From the IMG/VR virus record IMGVR_UViG_3300037070_001552, positions 1 to 63,932 of that record: 63,932 nucleotides of DNA. The stretch is one strand, 5' to 3'. A program made the translations under genes and the position numbers. Origin of the DNA: a virus. Positions 15,549-23,218 of the stretch are shown piece by piece. The notes beneath the pieces are model-generated. The model ran no database searches and was not told the DNA's origin. It worked only from the letters and a program-made list of their open reading frames with translations. Position 1 is the stretch's first letter. Every line of letters begins with the position of its first letter.

Positions 15549-15924
15549 GGAGCCTCATCGACAGGTGAGTGCGCTCGTCCTCGTTCAGCGCCACAGTGAA
15601 GCCCTCGGCTCGCACGTCGTAGCGCACGAACTCGTCGGGCTCAGATACGCCGTAGCCGGCGAAAGGCCAGGGCTTTCCCTCCCGGATCACGGGATCGAGC
15701 CAGACGTTCAGGTCGGCCCGGAACTCAGCCGTTCCACGCGCCCCGTCGGGGCCAGGCTGGCTCTCGAGCAGAACGTAGGCGGTGCCGCGGAGTCGGTGCT
15801 GTGCGCCCTCGATGATCGGCGGCTCGAGGCTGTAACCCTCTCGGAGCAGGGCTTGCACGAGGGCCATCTGCACGTGCGTGTCGTGCACCTGGCTCATGAT
15901 GATCTCGCGGAGCGTCAGGCTCAT
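15535..15924 (-). CDS. Hypothetical protein (129 aa)
   Basis: ATG 15924 overlaps the stop of the resolvase gene. Mixed alpha/beta, with a helical start (LREIIMSQVHDTHVQMALVQ) and a beta-rich middle (LNVWLDPVIREGKPWPF). No family recognised. Transcribed with recombination genes. Confidence 0.65.
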   Translation of the reverse strand: MSLTLREIIMSQVHDTHVQMALVQALLREGYSLEPPIIEGAQHRLRGTAYVLLESQPGPDGARGTAEFRADLNVWLDPVIREGKPWPFAGYGVSEPDEFVRYDVRAEGFTVALNEDERTHLSMRLHEAD

Positions 15925-16472
15925 GGCAATTCCAATCCGTTCATAGCTCGCAGGCGGATCTCGGGGATCTCGCCGTCGACCGGCTTGCCGATCAGGCGGG
16001 CGCCGATGAGTGCGAGGTTCAGGGCGTCGGCCTGGTCGTTGTTCTGAATGTCGACATCGTGATGCCGGCGTGCGGTGGCGAGAAGCACCTGATCCTTCTC
16101 GAGCCCGCTACCACGGCCGGTCGCGTAGATCTTCACCTTTGTGTTGTGCACAAGCACGGTCGGGATGTTCATGATGCGGAGCTCGCGCGCCACGAACCAG
16201 AACAGGCCAGCACGATCGAACGCTGACCCTTGCCCTGAGTTGAACGCCTCCTCGATGGTGGCGATCTTCGGGTGCTCGATGTGCTCGAGGATCACGTCGA
16301 CGCACTGGCTCGCCAGCAGCTCGAGGCGGCCGAGGCGCTCCTCGAGCGTCTCGTGCCTCTTGCCCTTGCGGCCGAAGGTGTACGTGACCATGCCGTCGGA
16401 ACCGACCACAGCGACACCCGCAGAGGTGAGGCTGAGATCGAACCCGATGGCGGTGGGCTCCCAAAGGATCAT
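15921..16472 (-). CDS. RuvC-like Holliday junction resolvase
   Basis: 183 residues, the usual size. The RNase H-like fold is marked by GFDLSLTSAGVAV with the first Asp near residue 11, TIEEAFNSGQG with the acidic pair near 75, and NNDQADALNLALIG with the last Asp near 148. Such proteins cut branched DNA before packaging or in repair. Position in a recombination cluster supports the call. Confidence 0.85.
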   Translation of the reverse strand: MILWEPTAIGFDLSLTSAGVAVVGSDGMVTYTFGRKGKRHETLEERLGRLELLASQCVDVILEHIEHPKIATIEEAFNSGQGSAFDRAGLFWFVARELRIMNIPTVLVHNTKVKIYATGRGSGLEKDQVLLATARRHHDVDIQNNDQADALNLALIGARLIGKPVDGEIPEIRLRAMNGLELP

Positions 16473-16669
16473 GTCTGCCTCACCCGGTTCTTCGGGTCGC
16501 GGTGCCGGGGGCAGTAGACGTGACCGTTGCTCACCGTCCAGCCGATCGAGCGGATCTTGGCGATGAGATCCGACTTGAGTACGCGGCCGTGGAACCGGAA
16601 GGAGGCCGGCTCGTGCCAGCCCCCCTCGCAGTAGACCTTGGCGTCCAGCTGGATGCCGTCGAGTCCCAT
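16469..16669 (-). CDS. Small hypothetical protein (66 aa)
   Basis: Starts at ATG 16669 in a TGATG junction with the previous stop. Contains YCEGGWHEPASFRF and GHVYCPRHRDPKN, so one or two Cys/His pairs might bind zinc. Coupled to the resolvase by ATGA. No function assigned. Confidence 0.6.
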   Translation of the reverse strand: MGLDGIQLDAKVYCEGGWHEPASFRFHGRVLKSDLIAKIRSIGWTVSNGHVYCPRHRDPKNRVRQT

Positions 16670-16887
16670 CAGACCGTCTCGCCCCGGTTGTCGAATGCCG
16701 ACGTGTCCTCGGAGAAGTTGCGAGCGATCATCGGGTCGAGGATCAGGCCCGCGATGTGCACCGCGTCGCCCTTGTTCTCGTAGCCCTGACCGCCGCTCGT
16801 CCCCACGATGCGGTTGTTGCTGGCGACGACGCGCCAGTCCCACTTGCCGTCCGCTCGCCGGTAGTACTCGAGCCTGTATTCACCCAT
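16669..16887 (-). CDS. DUF1508 (YegP-like) small protein
   Basis: 72 residues from ATG 16887. The repeat core of DUF1508 is clear: YYRRADGKWDWRVVASNNRI followed by GGQGYENKGDAVHIAGLI. In bacteria these small beta-beta-beta-alpha proteins are of unknown function, usually in two copies; here there is one. The gene follows SSB by 10 bases. Confidence 0.7.
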   Translation of the reverse strand: MGEYRLEYYRRADGKWDWRVVASNNRIVGTSGGQGYENKGDAVHIAGLILDPMIARNFSEDTSAFDNRGETV

Positions 16888-16897
16888 GGTGTCCTCC

Positions 16898-17503
16898 TCA
16901 GAACGGGGTGTCGTCGCCGTACTGACCCGGCTGGGCAGGCGGCTGGTAGGTGCGGGCGTCGGGGAATCCACCCTGCTGCTGAGGCTGGGGCTGGCCGGCG
17001 TACGGCTGCTGGTAGCCCTGCTGGGGGCCGGCATACTGCGGGGCCACCTGCTGAGGTGCCTGCGGTGCGCCGGGGTACTGCGGTCCCGCCTGCTGAGGGC
17101 CGGCCGGCGCCTGTCCGCGCTGTCCGCCCTGCTGGTTGCCGGCGGATCGCGTCACCTGAGCGGTGGCGTAGCGAAGCGACGGGCCGATCTCGTCGATCTC
17201 GAGCTCGACGGTCGTGCGCTTCTCGCCCTCCTTGGTCTCGTAGGACTTCTGCTTGAGATTGCCAGAGGCCACGACGCGCGTGCCCTTGGTGAGCGAGCCG
17301 GCGATGTGCTCGGCCATTTCGCGCCATGCCGACGCTCGCATGAACAGCGTCTCGCCGTCCTTGAACTCGTTCGCCTGACGGTCGAACACGCGGGGCGTGC
17401 TGGCGATCGTCAGGTTGACGACCGGCAATCCGTTCTGCGTGTAGCGCAGCTCCGGGTCTGCGGTCAGGTTGCCCACGATCGTGAGCGGGGTCTCTCCTGC
17501 CAT
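16898..17503 (-). CDS. ssb: Single-stranded DNA-binding protein
   Basis: 201 residues from ATG 17503. The OB fold covers residues 1-115 (GNLTADPELRYTQNGLPVVN, TLFMRASAWREMAEHIAGSL, VVASGNLKQKSYETKEGEKR). A Gly/Gln/Pro-rich disordered linker of 75 residues is followed by the acidic tip DDTPF that recruits partner proteins. It coats ssDNA in replication and recombination. Confidence 0.95.
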   Translation of the reverse strand: MAGETPLTIVGNLTADPELRYTQNGLPVVNLTIASTPRVFDRQANEFKDGETLFMRASAWREMAEHIAGSLTKGTRVVASGNLKQKSYETKEGEKRTTVELEIDEIGPSLRYATAQVTRSAGNQQGGQRGQAPAGPQQAGPQYPGAPQAPQQVAPQYAGPQQGYQQPYAGQPQPQQQGGFPDARTYQPPAQPGQYGDDTPF

Positions 17504-17718
17504 TACTGGCTCTCTTCCTGTTGTGCGCGTTCGACCTCGAAGGCGAACATCGCGGCGATGCCGTCTGGCACGGGCTGGCAGCCCTTGCCTGGGCGAATGA
17601 AGTGGTGCACGTTGCCGTCCTCGTCCATCGTGACGAGCAACGCGCACAGCATGTACTCGTCAGTCGGGGCGTCCGGGAATGTGAGGACTCCCGAGCGGTG
17701 CAACGGTCGGTCTGCCAT
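17503..17718 (-). CDS. Small hypothetical protein in front of ssb
   Basis: 71 residues; ATG 17718 has GGAAAGGACA upstream and shares one base with the ssb start. Short beta domain (EYMLCALLVTMDEDGNVHHF) with a helical end. First gene after the promoter at 17744, so probably made early with SSB. Confidence 0.7.
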   Translation of the reverse strand: MADRPLHRSGVLTFPDAPTDEYMLCALLVTMDEDGNVHHFIRPGKGCQPVPDGIAAMFAFEVERAQQEESQ

Positions 17719-17743
17719 GTTGTCCTTTCCGGGGTACGAACTA

Positions 17744-17772
17744 AGGCTATCAGTGACCTTAGCTTAGGGCTA
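17744..17772 (-). promoter_or_regulatory. Sigma70-like promoter for the ssb operon
   Basis: On the minus strand TAGCCC, 17 bases beginning TAAGCTAAGG, then TAGCCT. Same layout as the promoters at 30331, 32436 and 33430. It lies 26 bases upstream of the first start codon. Confidence 0.6.
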
Positions 17773-17773
17773 C

Positions 17774-17788
17774 CCCAAACCGTTTGGG
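17774..17788. promoter_or_regulatory. Palindrome CCCAAACCGTTTGGG, copy 1
   Basis: 15-base palindrome with a single central base, placed just upstream of the -35 box of the ssb promoter and 2 bases after a stop codon. The RNA hairpin would be poor, so a protein-binding site is more likely. Confidence 0.6.
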
Positions 17789-17790
17789 CT

Positions 17791-18021
17791 TCACTGATTT
17801 CGCGTCGGCGTAGTCGCTCCTATCCCCGCGAGGGCGTCGTAGTTGGACGGCAGCTCGCGTGCCGCTCGCCACCTCTCGACCGTCTTGACCGAGCAGCCGG
17901 CATAGCGCGCGATCTCCGTGTCGAAGTAGTTCCAGCTGTACGCGCGGCGGATCTCGGCCTCGATGATCTCGCGCTGTTCAGCGGTGTGTGCACCCCTGGT
18001 CTTGACTCCTGCGAACGGCAT
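17791..18021 (-). CDS. Small helix-turn-helix protein
   Basis: 76 residues; ATG 18021 follows GAGGTGAAG. A resolvase-type HTH is visible at residues 30-55 (FDTEIARYAGCSVKTVERWR), after EQREIIEAEIRRAYSWNY. Such small HTH proteins regulate transcription; its own downstream border holds one of the four palindromes, so it is a candidate binder. Target not shown by sequence. Confidence 0.7.
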   Translation of the reverse strand: MPFAGVKTRGAHTAEQREIIEAEIRRAYSWNYFDTEIARYAGCSVKTVERWRAARELPSNYDALAGIGATTPTRNQ

Positions 18022-18185
18022 CACTTCACCTCGAGAGTGTCGCCCTCGAGCAACGTGAAGTCTTTGACCACGATGACGCCGCCCGGCTCGCGCTCAACTC
18101 CCACGAGCAGTCGCACGGGCCACCGCTTTCGCGGTTGCCACCAGCGTCGTCCGGATTCCGCGATGAGAATGTTCACCGACTCCAT
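18021..18185 (-). CDS. Small hypothetical protein (54 aa)
   Basis: Starts at ATG 18185, sharing one base with the methyltransferase stop. Contains a basic aromatic patch (SGRRWWQPRKRWPVRLL) and ends in short strands. Probably nucleic-acid binding given its charge, but no family is recognised. Confidence 0.6.
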   Translation of the reverse strand: MESVNILIAESGRRWWQPRKRWPVRLLVGVEREPGGVIVVKDFTLLEGDTLEVK

Positions 18186-19369
18186 CACAGCACCGCCCGG
18201 ATCAGGTGCTCGGCGAGCAGCGGCGGCACCGCGTTGCCTATGGTCTCCCACTGGCGGTTGCGGTTGCCTCGCCAGGGGAAGTTGTCAGGGAATGTCTGTA
18301 GCACAGCGCCCTCCTCGATCGTGAAGTTGATCGCCTCGGAGTGATAGCGATCTCGGATGGATGCGACCTCGCCTCGAGCGATGTAGCCGTGGTCGCCCGG
18401 CTTGCGTGCGGACTCGAGCGTGAACGGTTCGCGGAGGATGAACGTCTCTGCCTCGATCGCGTTCATGATTCCGCGCTTCTGGCCGGTCGGCCCTCGAGAG
18501 ACAGAGCCGTGGCCGAGCACCGTCATGGCAGGGCGGTCGACGAATCCCCACCGTTTCCAGCTGCGCGTCTTGCTCGTCACGCCCCATGCTGGCCGCTCGG
18601 TCACGCGGAAGTCGCGAGCTCGGTACAGCCCGTCGTCCATCTGCACGCCGGCATCGCGCCCGTCGTAGCGGCGGGGGAATCCGACGACCCCCTCGGGGAA
18701 GCCGAGCGCGTCGGCCATCGAGACCCACGGCAACACGCCGGGATCGAGTCGCTCGGGAGAGCGGACGTGGTAGCGGCTGTGCGTCGGCGCCGGTGGGTAC
18801 ACGTGCTTGTGCCGGCTCGCCAGCAGGATCGCACGCCGGCGGGTCTGCGGCACGCCGTACGCCTCAGCTGAGACGGCGCCCGTCCACACGCTGTAGCCGT
18901 AGAGGCGAAGCACCTCGGCATAGCTCTCCCAGATCGGCAACACGAACGGCACCTGCTCGAGCACGATGGACGCGGGCTTGTCGCGGAGGATCACGAACAG
19001 CGGGAGCACCACGAGAATCGAGCGCTCGTCGATGCTGCGTGCCCGCGCCTCGTCGAGCAGGGAGTCGGCCGTCAGTTCACCGTCGCCGATGCGACGGATG
19101 AACGACTGCAGCATGCCCAGGCTCGAGCGCCCCTCGCCGCGACCGACTCGAGAGAACGGCTGGCAGGGTGGGCCCGCGGTCAGCAGCTCGTAGTGCAGGC
19201 GCATGGACTCAAGCACCCAGTCCCACACGTTCTGCCCGATCGTGATCATGCCGGCCGCGTCGCGCGTCTTGATCACATCCGGGTCTGCCTCCACCCCCAC
19301 CTCGGGGATGTTCATTCGATCCAGCGCGACGCCGAATCCGACGCCTGCATACAGGCTCAGCGCTGTCAT
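18185..19369 (-). CDS. DNA C5-cytosine methyltransferase
   Basis: 394 residues. Motif I is LYAGVGFG near residue 6, catalytic motif IV is GPPCQPFSRVG near 66, motif VI is LEQVPF (EQV instead of the usual ENV), motif VIII is QTRRRAILLASR, and motifs IX-X are at the end (RQWETIGNAVPPLLAEHL). The region between VIII and IX holds the target-recognition part. It methylates C5 of cytosine in a specific DNA site, probably to avoid host restriction; no cognate nuclease is nearby. The ATG at 19369 has GGAAAGGACA upstream. The leader holds repeated palindromes (see 19392). Confidence 0.93.
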   Translation of the reverse strand: MTALSLYAGVGFGVALDRMNIPEVGVEADPDVIKTRDAAGMITIGQNVWDWVLESMRLHYELLTAGPPCQPFSRVGRGEGRSSLGMLQSFIRRIGDGELTADSLLDEARARSIDERSILVVLPLFVILRDKPASIVLEQVPFVLPIWESYAEVLRLYGYSVWTGAVSAEAYGVPQTRRRAILLASRHKHVYPPAPTHSRYHVRSPERLDPGVLPWVSMADALGFPEGVVGFPRRYDGRDAGVQMDDGLYRARDFRVTERPAWGVTSKTRSWKRWGFVDRPAMTVLGHGSVSRGPTGQKRGIMNAIEAETFILREPFTLESARKPGDHGYIARGEVASIRDRYHSEAINFTIEEGAVLQTFPDNFPWRGNRNRQWETIGNAVPPLLAEHLIRAVL

Positions 19370-19391
19370 GGTGTGTCCTTTCCGGGGATCT

Positions 19392-19553
19392 GAAACATGG
19401 CAGAACAGCCGCCATGATTCGTTATTGGCAACATGGCGCCATGTTTCGGGATGGGGTGTTTTTCAGAAAACCCCTGATCAGAGAGAGAAATGTCTTTCAC
19501 GATATAAGAGAGAGACATACCCCTTGAAACATGGCGCCATGTTGCCATGTTTC
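19392..19553 (-). promoter_or_regulatory. Methyltransferase control region with paired palindromes
   Basis: Two perfect copies of AACATGGCGCCATGTT (19430-19445 and 19528-19543) and further half-sites TGAAACATGGC and GCCATGTTTC at 19391 and 19544. Between the copies the minus strand has TTTCAA, 17 bases and TATATC (19501-19529), so one palindrome covers the -35 box and the other lies downstream. A GGGGTTTT/AAAA.CCCC hairpin sits between. This looks like an operator-controlled promoter for the methyltransferase. Confidence 0.6.
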
Positions 19554-21699
19554 AGACCACGGTCCACTGAGCACCCCGCTTCTTCGTGGGGTGATCACCT
19601 TGCTGCGCTATCCGCCCCTGGTCAACGAGTATCTGTAGCGCGGCATCCGCGTTCTGCCTCATGCTCCGCGCCAGCTGGGTCTTGATCTGTGAGGTGAGCA
19701 TGCCCGGGTGTTCGCGGAGGATCGTGACGATGCGGTCGGCCGTGCGGTTCATGATCGTGGACTCACTCGCGATCAGGCGCTCGGCATCACCCTTGCCACG
19801 CGCGATGTTCTCGCGATTCGCGGCGCGCTGCAGGGTGTCGATGAGCATGTCGCGGGTCGCGTCGCTGTGCTCCATCACACGCTGCGCGCCCTCCCACCAC
19901 TGCACGGTCACGGTCGTGGCGCCGTGCAGGATCGACAGGAGCGCGGCGACCTTGAGCTTCGCGAGCATCCAGTGCCCCTTGAGTGCGTTGCCCTCCTCGC
20001 CCAGCTTGATCGCGATCTGCATGTCGAGCATTTCAGCGACGATCGTGTGGTCGACGGGCAGCACGTGCACCTCGCCCATCATGGGCTCGTGCCCGCCCTG
20101 GTAGAACGAGCTTGAGAACGGGATCGACGGCGGGATCGCACGATGCAGGGCGCCGGGATCTTCGGGGATGAACGAGCTCCGCGAGAGCGTGGGATCCTGC
20201 ACGGTGGCGAACACGAACCTCTGCGGCAGACCACCGATCGCGCTCTCCTCGGAGAACAGCACCTGCCCGAGCCCGGGCTGCACGCCAGCGATGAGCGCCA
20301 GCCTGTAGCTGTGCGCCGGCAGAGAACGGCGACGCTCCTGCGTCGCGTTCCCCGAGCCGGCATACGAGCCGGTCCACAACAGCTTGAGGTTCGACAGCAG
20401 GATCGAACCACTGCGGCCGGCGAGCGCCTCGAGCGAGTCGATCTCGTCGATCGCTGCGTACGCCTGCGTCTCCACGAGAACGTCGCGCCACTCGCCGTCC
20501 TGCTTCTGTCGCTCGACGAAGTGGGCGATCAGCCCCTCACCCGTGGAGGGTGAGAAGCGTTTGGCTACCTCGTTCGATCCACTCGGCCGCGGCCACAGCG
20601 ACTCGTCCACGCCGGTGATGAGCGCGCTCTTGCCGGCGCCCGACGGCCCGGCCAGGATCGAGAACTGGTTCAGCGATCCCTTGGGCAGAGATCCCAGGCG
20701 CGGCAGCTGGACCGACGGCGGGAGATCTGCGGACAGGCGGGTGAGCACGGTGAGCAGAGCGGCCCACGGATTCACGAGCTGCGCCTGTGCCCACGTGCGG
20801 ATGTGTACGAGCTCAGGTGAGGAGTCGAAGAACTCGTAGCCGGTCAGCGCCTGCGCCGTGGTCACGAGCTCGGCCGACTTCTCGGTCAGCCCACCGTTCG
20901 CACCCACGGCGTTGCCGAGCGAGACGTTCCACTCGGTCTGGTACTTCGGCTGGTTCCACGGTGGCCGTAGCCATTGGTGCATCAACTCCGTCAGCGCGAC
21001 GCCGGCGCCGGGGTTGCCCTCGCCTGCGAGTCGGATGATATGCACCATGCGTGACCACAACTCGGCCCGTCCGAAGTCTGTCCGCGGGATCTTGTTCGCG
21101 ATGACCGATTCCATGAGCGCGTTCGGCCGGCCGCCACCGATGGTGTTGAACCACTCGGCGAGCGTGCCGCCCCACTCGTCGCCGACCTCGGATGCCACGC
21201 TGTTCGAGAACCACGCGGGTGCCGGCCGGAACTCGTCGCGCGAGTCGGGCCATGCCTCGTCCCACCAGATGAAGTACGACCCGCCCGAACGGCGGTCGAC
21301 CCCGAGAAGCTTGGTCCCATCCTCGAGCTTGTGGTCCTTGGTCGGACCCACGGCTGGACCCTCTGCCGCGTAGATGAAGTGGAACCCACCGCTCTGCGTC
21401 TCGTACCAGTAGGTCGGCTCCGGCGGCCAGTGTCCCGCAGCGGCGAGCGATTCGGAACCGTTCTTCTCCGGCTTGTGGTCGATGTCCTGACAGTTGAGGC
21501 CGGATGCGCCAGCGGCTACGCCGATGAGCGCTTCGGGTGTGGCCTGCCACCATGCCTGGATCTGGCCGGGGTCGGTCGTCGCCTCGAGAAAGCCGTGCTC
21601 GGTGCGCGGCGCTTTCATGAAGTCGCCGCTCTCCCAGCAGGGGAAAACGTGGAGCCCCAGGGTGGCGAGCGCCAGTGCGCGCTGCCCGTTGTCGCTCAC
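19552..21699 (-). CDS. Bifunctional Prim-Pol primase / helicase-like ATPase
   Basis: 715 residues from a GTG. The N-terminal 190 residues form an archaeo-eukaryotic-type primase/polymerase domain: CQDIDHK gives the metal-binding acids and TQSGGFHFIY the GGxH motif. The C-terminal part has Walker A GPSGAGKS near residue 350 and Walker B AAIDEIDSLEAL near 416, and resembles DUF3987-type helicases. Such fusions prime and unwind phage DNA at replication start. No separate DNA polymerase gene was found, so host polymerase is probably used. Confidence 0.88.
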   Translation of the reverse strand: MSDNGQRALALATLGLHVFPCWESGDFMKAPRTEHGFLEATTDPGQIQAWWQATPEALIGVAAGASGLNCQDIDHKPEKNGSESLAAAGHWPPEPTYWYETQSGGFHFIYAAEGPAVGPTKDHKLEDGTKLLGVDRRSGGSYFIWWDEAWPDSRDEFRPAPAWFSNSVASEVGDEWGGTLAEWFNTIGGGRPNALMESVIANKIPRTDFGRAELWSRMVHIIRLAGEGNPGAGVALTELMHQWLRPPWNQPKYQTEWNVSLGNAVGANGGLTEKSAELVTTAQALTGYEFFDSSPELVHIRTWAQAQLVNPWAALLTVLTRLSADLPPSVQLPRLGSLPKGSLNQFSILAGPSGAGKSALITGVDESLWPRPSGSNEVAKRFSPSTGEGLIAHFVERQKQDGEWRDVLVETQAYAAIDEIDSLEALAGRSGSILLSNLKLLWTGSYAGSGNATQERRRSLPAHSYRLALIAGVQPGLGQVLFSEESAIGGLPQRFVFATVQDPTLSRSSFIPEDPGALHRAIPPSIPFSSSFYQGGHEPMMGEVHVLPVDHTIVAEMLDMQIAIKLGEEGNALKGHWMLAKLKVAALLSILHGATTVTVQWWEGAQRVMEHSDATRDMLIDTLQRAANRENIARGKGDAERLIASESTIMNRTADRIVTILREHPGMLTSQIKTQLARSMRQNADAALQILVDQGRIAQQGDHPTKKRGAQWTVV

Positions 21700-21858
21700 T
21701 TCGAGCCCCAGATGTAGGGCAGATTGATAACGAATGGGCTAGATGATGTGCTCATGTGTGAACTCCGGGCTTGCATTATCGCCGCGCGTGCCACACAATG
21801 TGAGACGCGAGGCATTCGACTTGTCTCGGAAGCGTACCCCTAGGGCGGCGGCTTCCGC

Positions 21859-21896
21859 GAGAGCCCCCCCGAACTCAGACCCGGGGGGGTTCTCTC
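21859..21896. terminator. GC-rich hairpin upstream of the primase gene
   Basis: GAGAGCCCCCCC pairs with GGGGGGG-TT-CTCTC, leaving a two-base bulge. It lies in the 273-base gap between the primase start (21699) and the end of the gene at 21973, and probably ends the transcript coming from 23106. Nothing else in the gap is clear; a TAATGC near 21775 could be a -10 box for the primase. Confidence 0.6.
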
Positions 21897-21972
21897 ATTC
21901 TCTCGATGCTACGCTGATCCTGTTTCCATCCGGGGAGCAGAGGGCCCGACGCCCGTCGTGTGTGTCGGGCCC

Positions 21973-22173
21973 TCACCCTGTCCAGTTGAGTCGGCACCCC
22001 GCGCAGTGATGCGGTTGGAGGTGTCCGCCATCCGGCAGGTGATCCGTGCAGATGTGCAGCGTGTGCCCACGGACCAGCCAGTCCCACACCCGACGACTTC
22101 GCGTGGCACCACGCACGGTGGAGTAGCACGGTCGGTATGGCACGGGCTGTGCCACGAGCTCGTCGAAGTTCAT
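21973..22173 (-). CDS. Small His/Cys-rich protein (66 aa)
   Basis: Starts at ATG 22173 (MNFDELVAQPVPYRPCYSTV), coupled by ATGA to the gene upstream. The second half is rich in possible zinc ligands (HTLHICTDHLPDGGH, then HHCAGC). Last gene of its operon. No family recognised. Confidence 0.65.
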   Translation of the reverse strand: MNFDELVAQPVPYRPCYSTVRGATRSRRVWDWLVRGHTLHICTDHLPDGGHLQPHHCAGCRLNWTG

Positions 22174-22463
22174 CGGCCTCGCAGTCGGCGCATGCCGGCT
22201 GCGATCACGAGCGAGATCGGCACCTTGTCGACGGCGGTCTTTGCACGCACGGCTGCCCACTTCTCGGTGTCGATGTAGATGCTCGTCTTAGCCGGCACGG
22301 GCTTGGTCACCTCGAGCTTGCCGGCGAGGTAGTCGTCGAAGATGGCACGCACGATCTCGGATGCCGAGACTTTCTGCAGGCTGGCGATCGAGGGCAGTGC
22401 GTCCTTGTCCTCCTCGCTCATGTACACCGTGCGGATCTGATCGGTTGCGGTGGTGTCGGTCAT
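22170..22463 (-). CDS. Tandem ribbon-helix-helix-like protein
   Basis: 97 residues from ATG 22463 with AAAGGACA upstream. Two similar units: RTVYMSEEDKDAL..VSASEIVRAIFDDYL and TSIYIDTEKWAAVRAK..PISLVIAAGMRRL. Each has a short strand and two helices as in ribbon-helix-helix repressors, so a single chain could form a pseudo-dimer. A transcription regulator of the early arm is plausible. Confidence 0.6.
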   Translation of the reverse strand: MTDTTATDQIRTVYMSEEDKDALPSIASLQKVSASEIVRAIFDDYLAGKLEVTKPVPAKTSIYIDTEKWAAVRAKTAVDKVPISLVIAAGMRRLRGR

Positions 22464-22732
22464 CGGTTGTCCTTTCGTGGGGGGTTGGGCTTGAAGCACA
22501 GCCAGATGTCGGCGATCTCTCGGCCGTCATCGGTGGTCGTGCGGGTGGTGATGTAGGCGTGAAGCTTGCCATCGGGCAGGTGCAGTGCGCGTGCCTTGCG
22601 CCGACGCACGCGGTCGACCAGGCTGACGGGTGCTCCGACCATCGAGGGGAACAGGCGCGGCCGCCCAGGGCGAGCGCGCAGCTCGGCCACGATGAACGCC
22701 CACGGATAGATGGGCTTGCCCTTGGCGCCCAT
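22460..22732 (-). CDS. Hypothetical basic protein (90 aa)
   Basis: ATG 22732 shares bases with the previous stop (TGATG). Rich in Arg and Lys (VDRVRRRKARALHLPDGKLH), with a beta-hairpin-like middle (LHAYITTRTTTDDGREIADI). Overlaps the regulator gene downstream by ATGA. Function unknown. Confidence 0.65.
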   Translation of the reverse strand: MGAKGKPIYPWAFIVAELRARPGRPRLFPSMVGAPVSLVDRVRRRKARALHLPDGKLHAYITTRTTTDDGREIADIWLCFKPNPPRKDNR

Positions 22733-23106
22733 CAGAACGGGGTGCCGGCCATCGCCGTCTTGCGCAGGAGCGTGAGCCCGTCGGGCAACTCCTTGTACGC
22801 ACGGACAGCAGAGATCAGTCCCTCGAACCCGCGCTCGAGGCGCTCCATGTTCGACTGGTCTGCGCTCAGTGCGGCCTCGATCAGCTTGGTCGTGAAGCCA
22901 CCGGGCTCCATTGCCGCGTCCTCGCCGGTGCTCAGCACGTACAGCACGTGCGCAGCGTCGTGCTGGGTGATGGTGTGAAGTGCGATGGGTCGATCGCTCA
23001 TGGCGACGACACCTCCTTGTCGTTCGAACTCTTCGATGGACATGCCAGTGATGAGCTCGAAAAGCTCGGGGCTGACGCCGGTGAAGCTCATACTCACGCT
23101 CGCCAT
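22732..23106 (-). CDS. Hypothetical protein (124 aa)
   Basis: I chose ATG 23106, six bases after GGAAAGG; an ATG two codons upstream is too close to that site. The N-terminus has FTGVSPELFELITGMSIEEF. The rest is mostly helical (ALHTITQHDAAHVLYVLS, then MERLERGFEGLISAVRAYKE). First gene of the operon under the promoter at 23187. No family recognised. Confidence 0.65.
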   Translation of the reverse strand: MASVSMSFTGVSPELFELITGMSIEEFERQGGVVAMSDRPIALHTITQHDAAHVLYVLSTGEDAAMEPGGFTTKLIEAALSADQSNMERLERGFEGLISAVRAYKELPDGLTLLRKTAMAGTPF

Positions 23107-23186
23107 GCTCATCCTTTCCGGGGAATTGGGAGGGGGCCGCCGCTATCTGAGTGGCGGTCGACCCCCATCGTGCAGTCTCTACTGCC

Positions 23187-23215
23187 AGTGTAGGGCAGGG
23201 TTCACCCTAGGTCCA
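23187..23215 (-). promoter_or_regulatory. Sigma70-like promoter for the 23106-21973 operon
   Basis: On the minus strand TGGACC, 17 bases starting TAGGG, then TACACT. It sits against the stop of the gene at 23219 and 81 bases upstream of the next start. Confidence 0.6.
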
Positions 23216-23218
23216 GTG

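Noticed and set aside
19366-19548. 60-codon frame on the minus strand between primase and methyltransferase
   Set aside because: It lies entirely in the palindrome-rich control region, starts inside a palindrome, has no ribosome site and has no protein-like composition.
21743-22009. 88-codon plus-strand frame in the gap upstream of the primase
   Set aside because: It runs through the GC-rich hairpin, opposes the direction of all neighbours and has no ribosome site.
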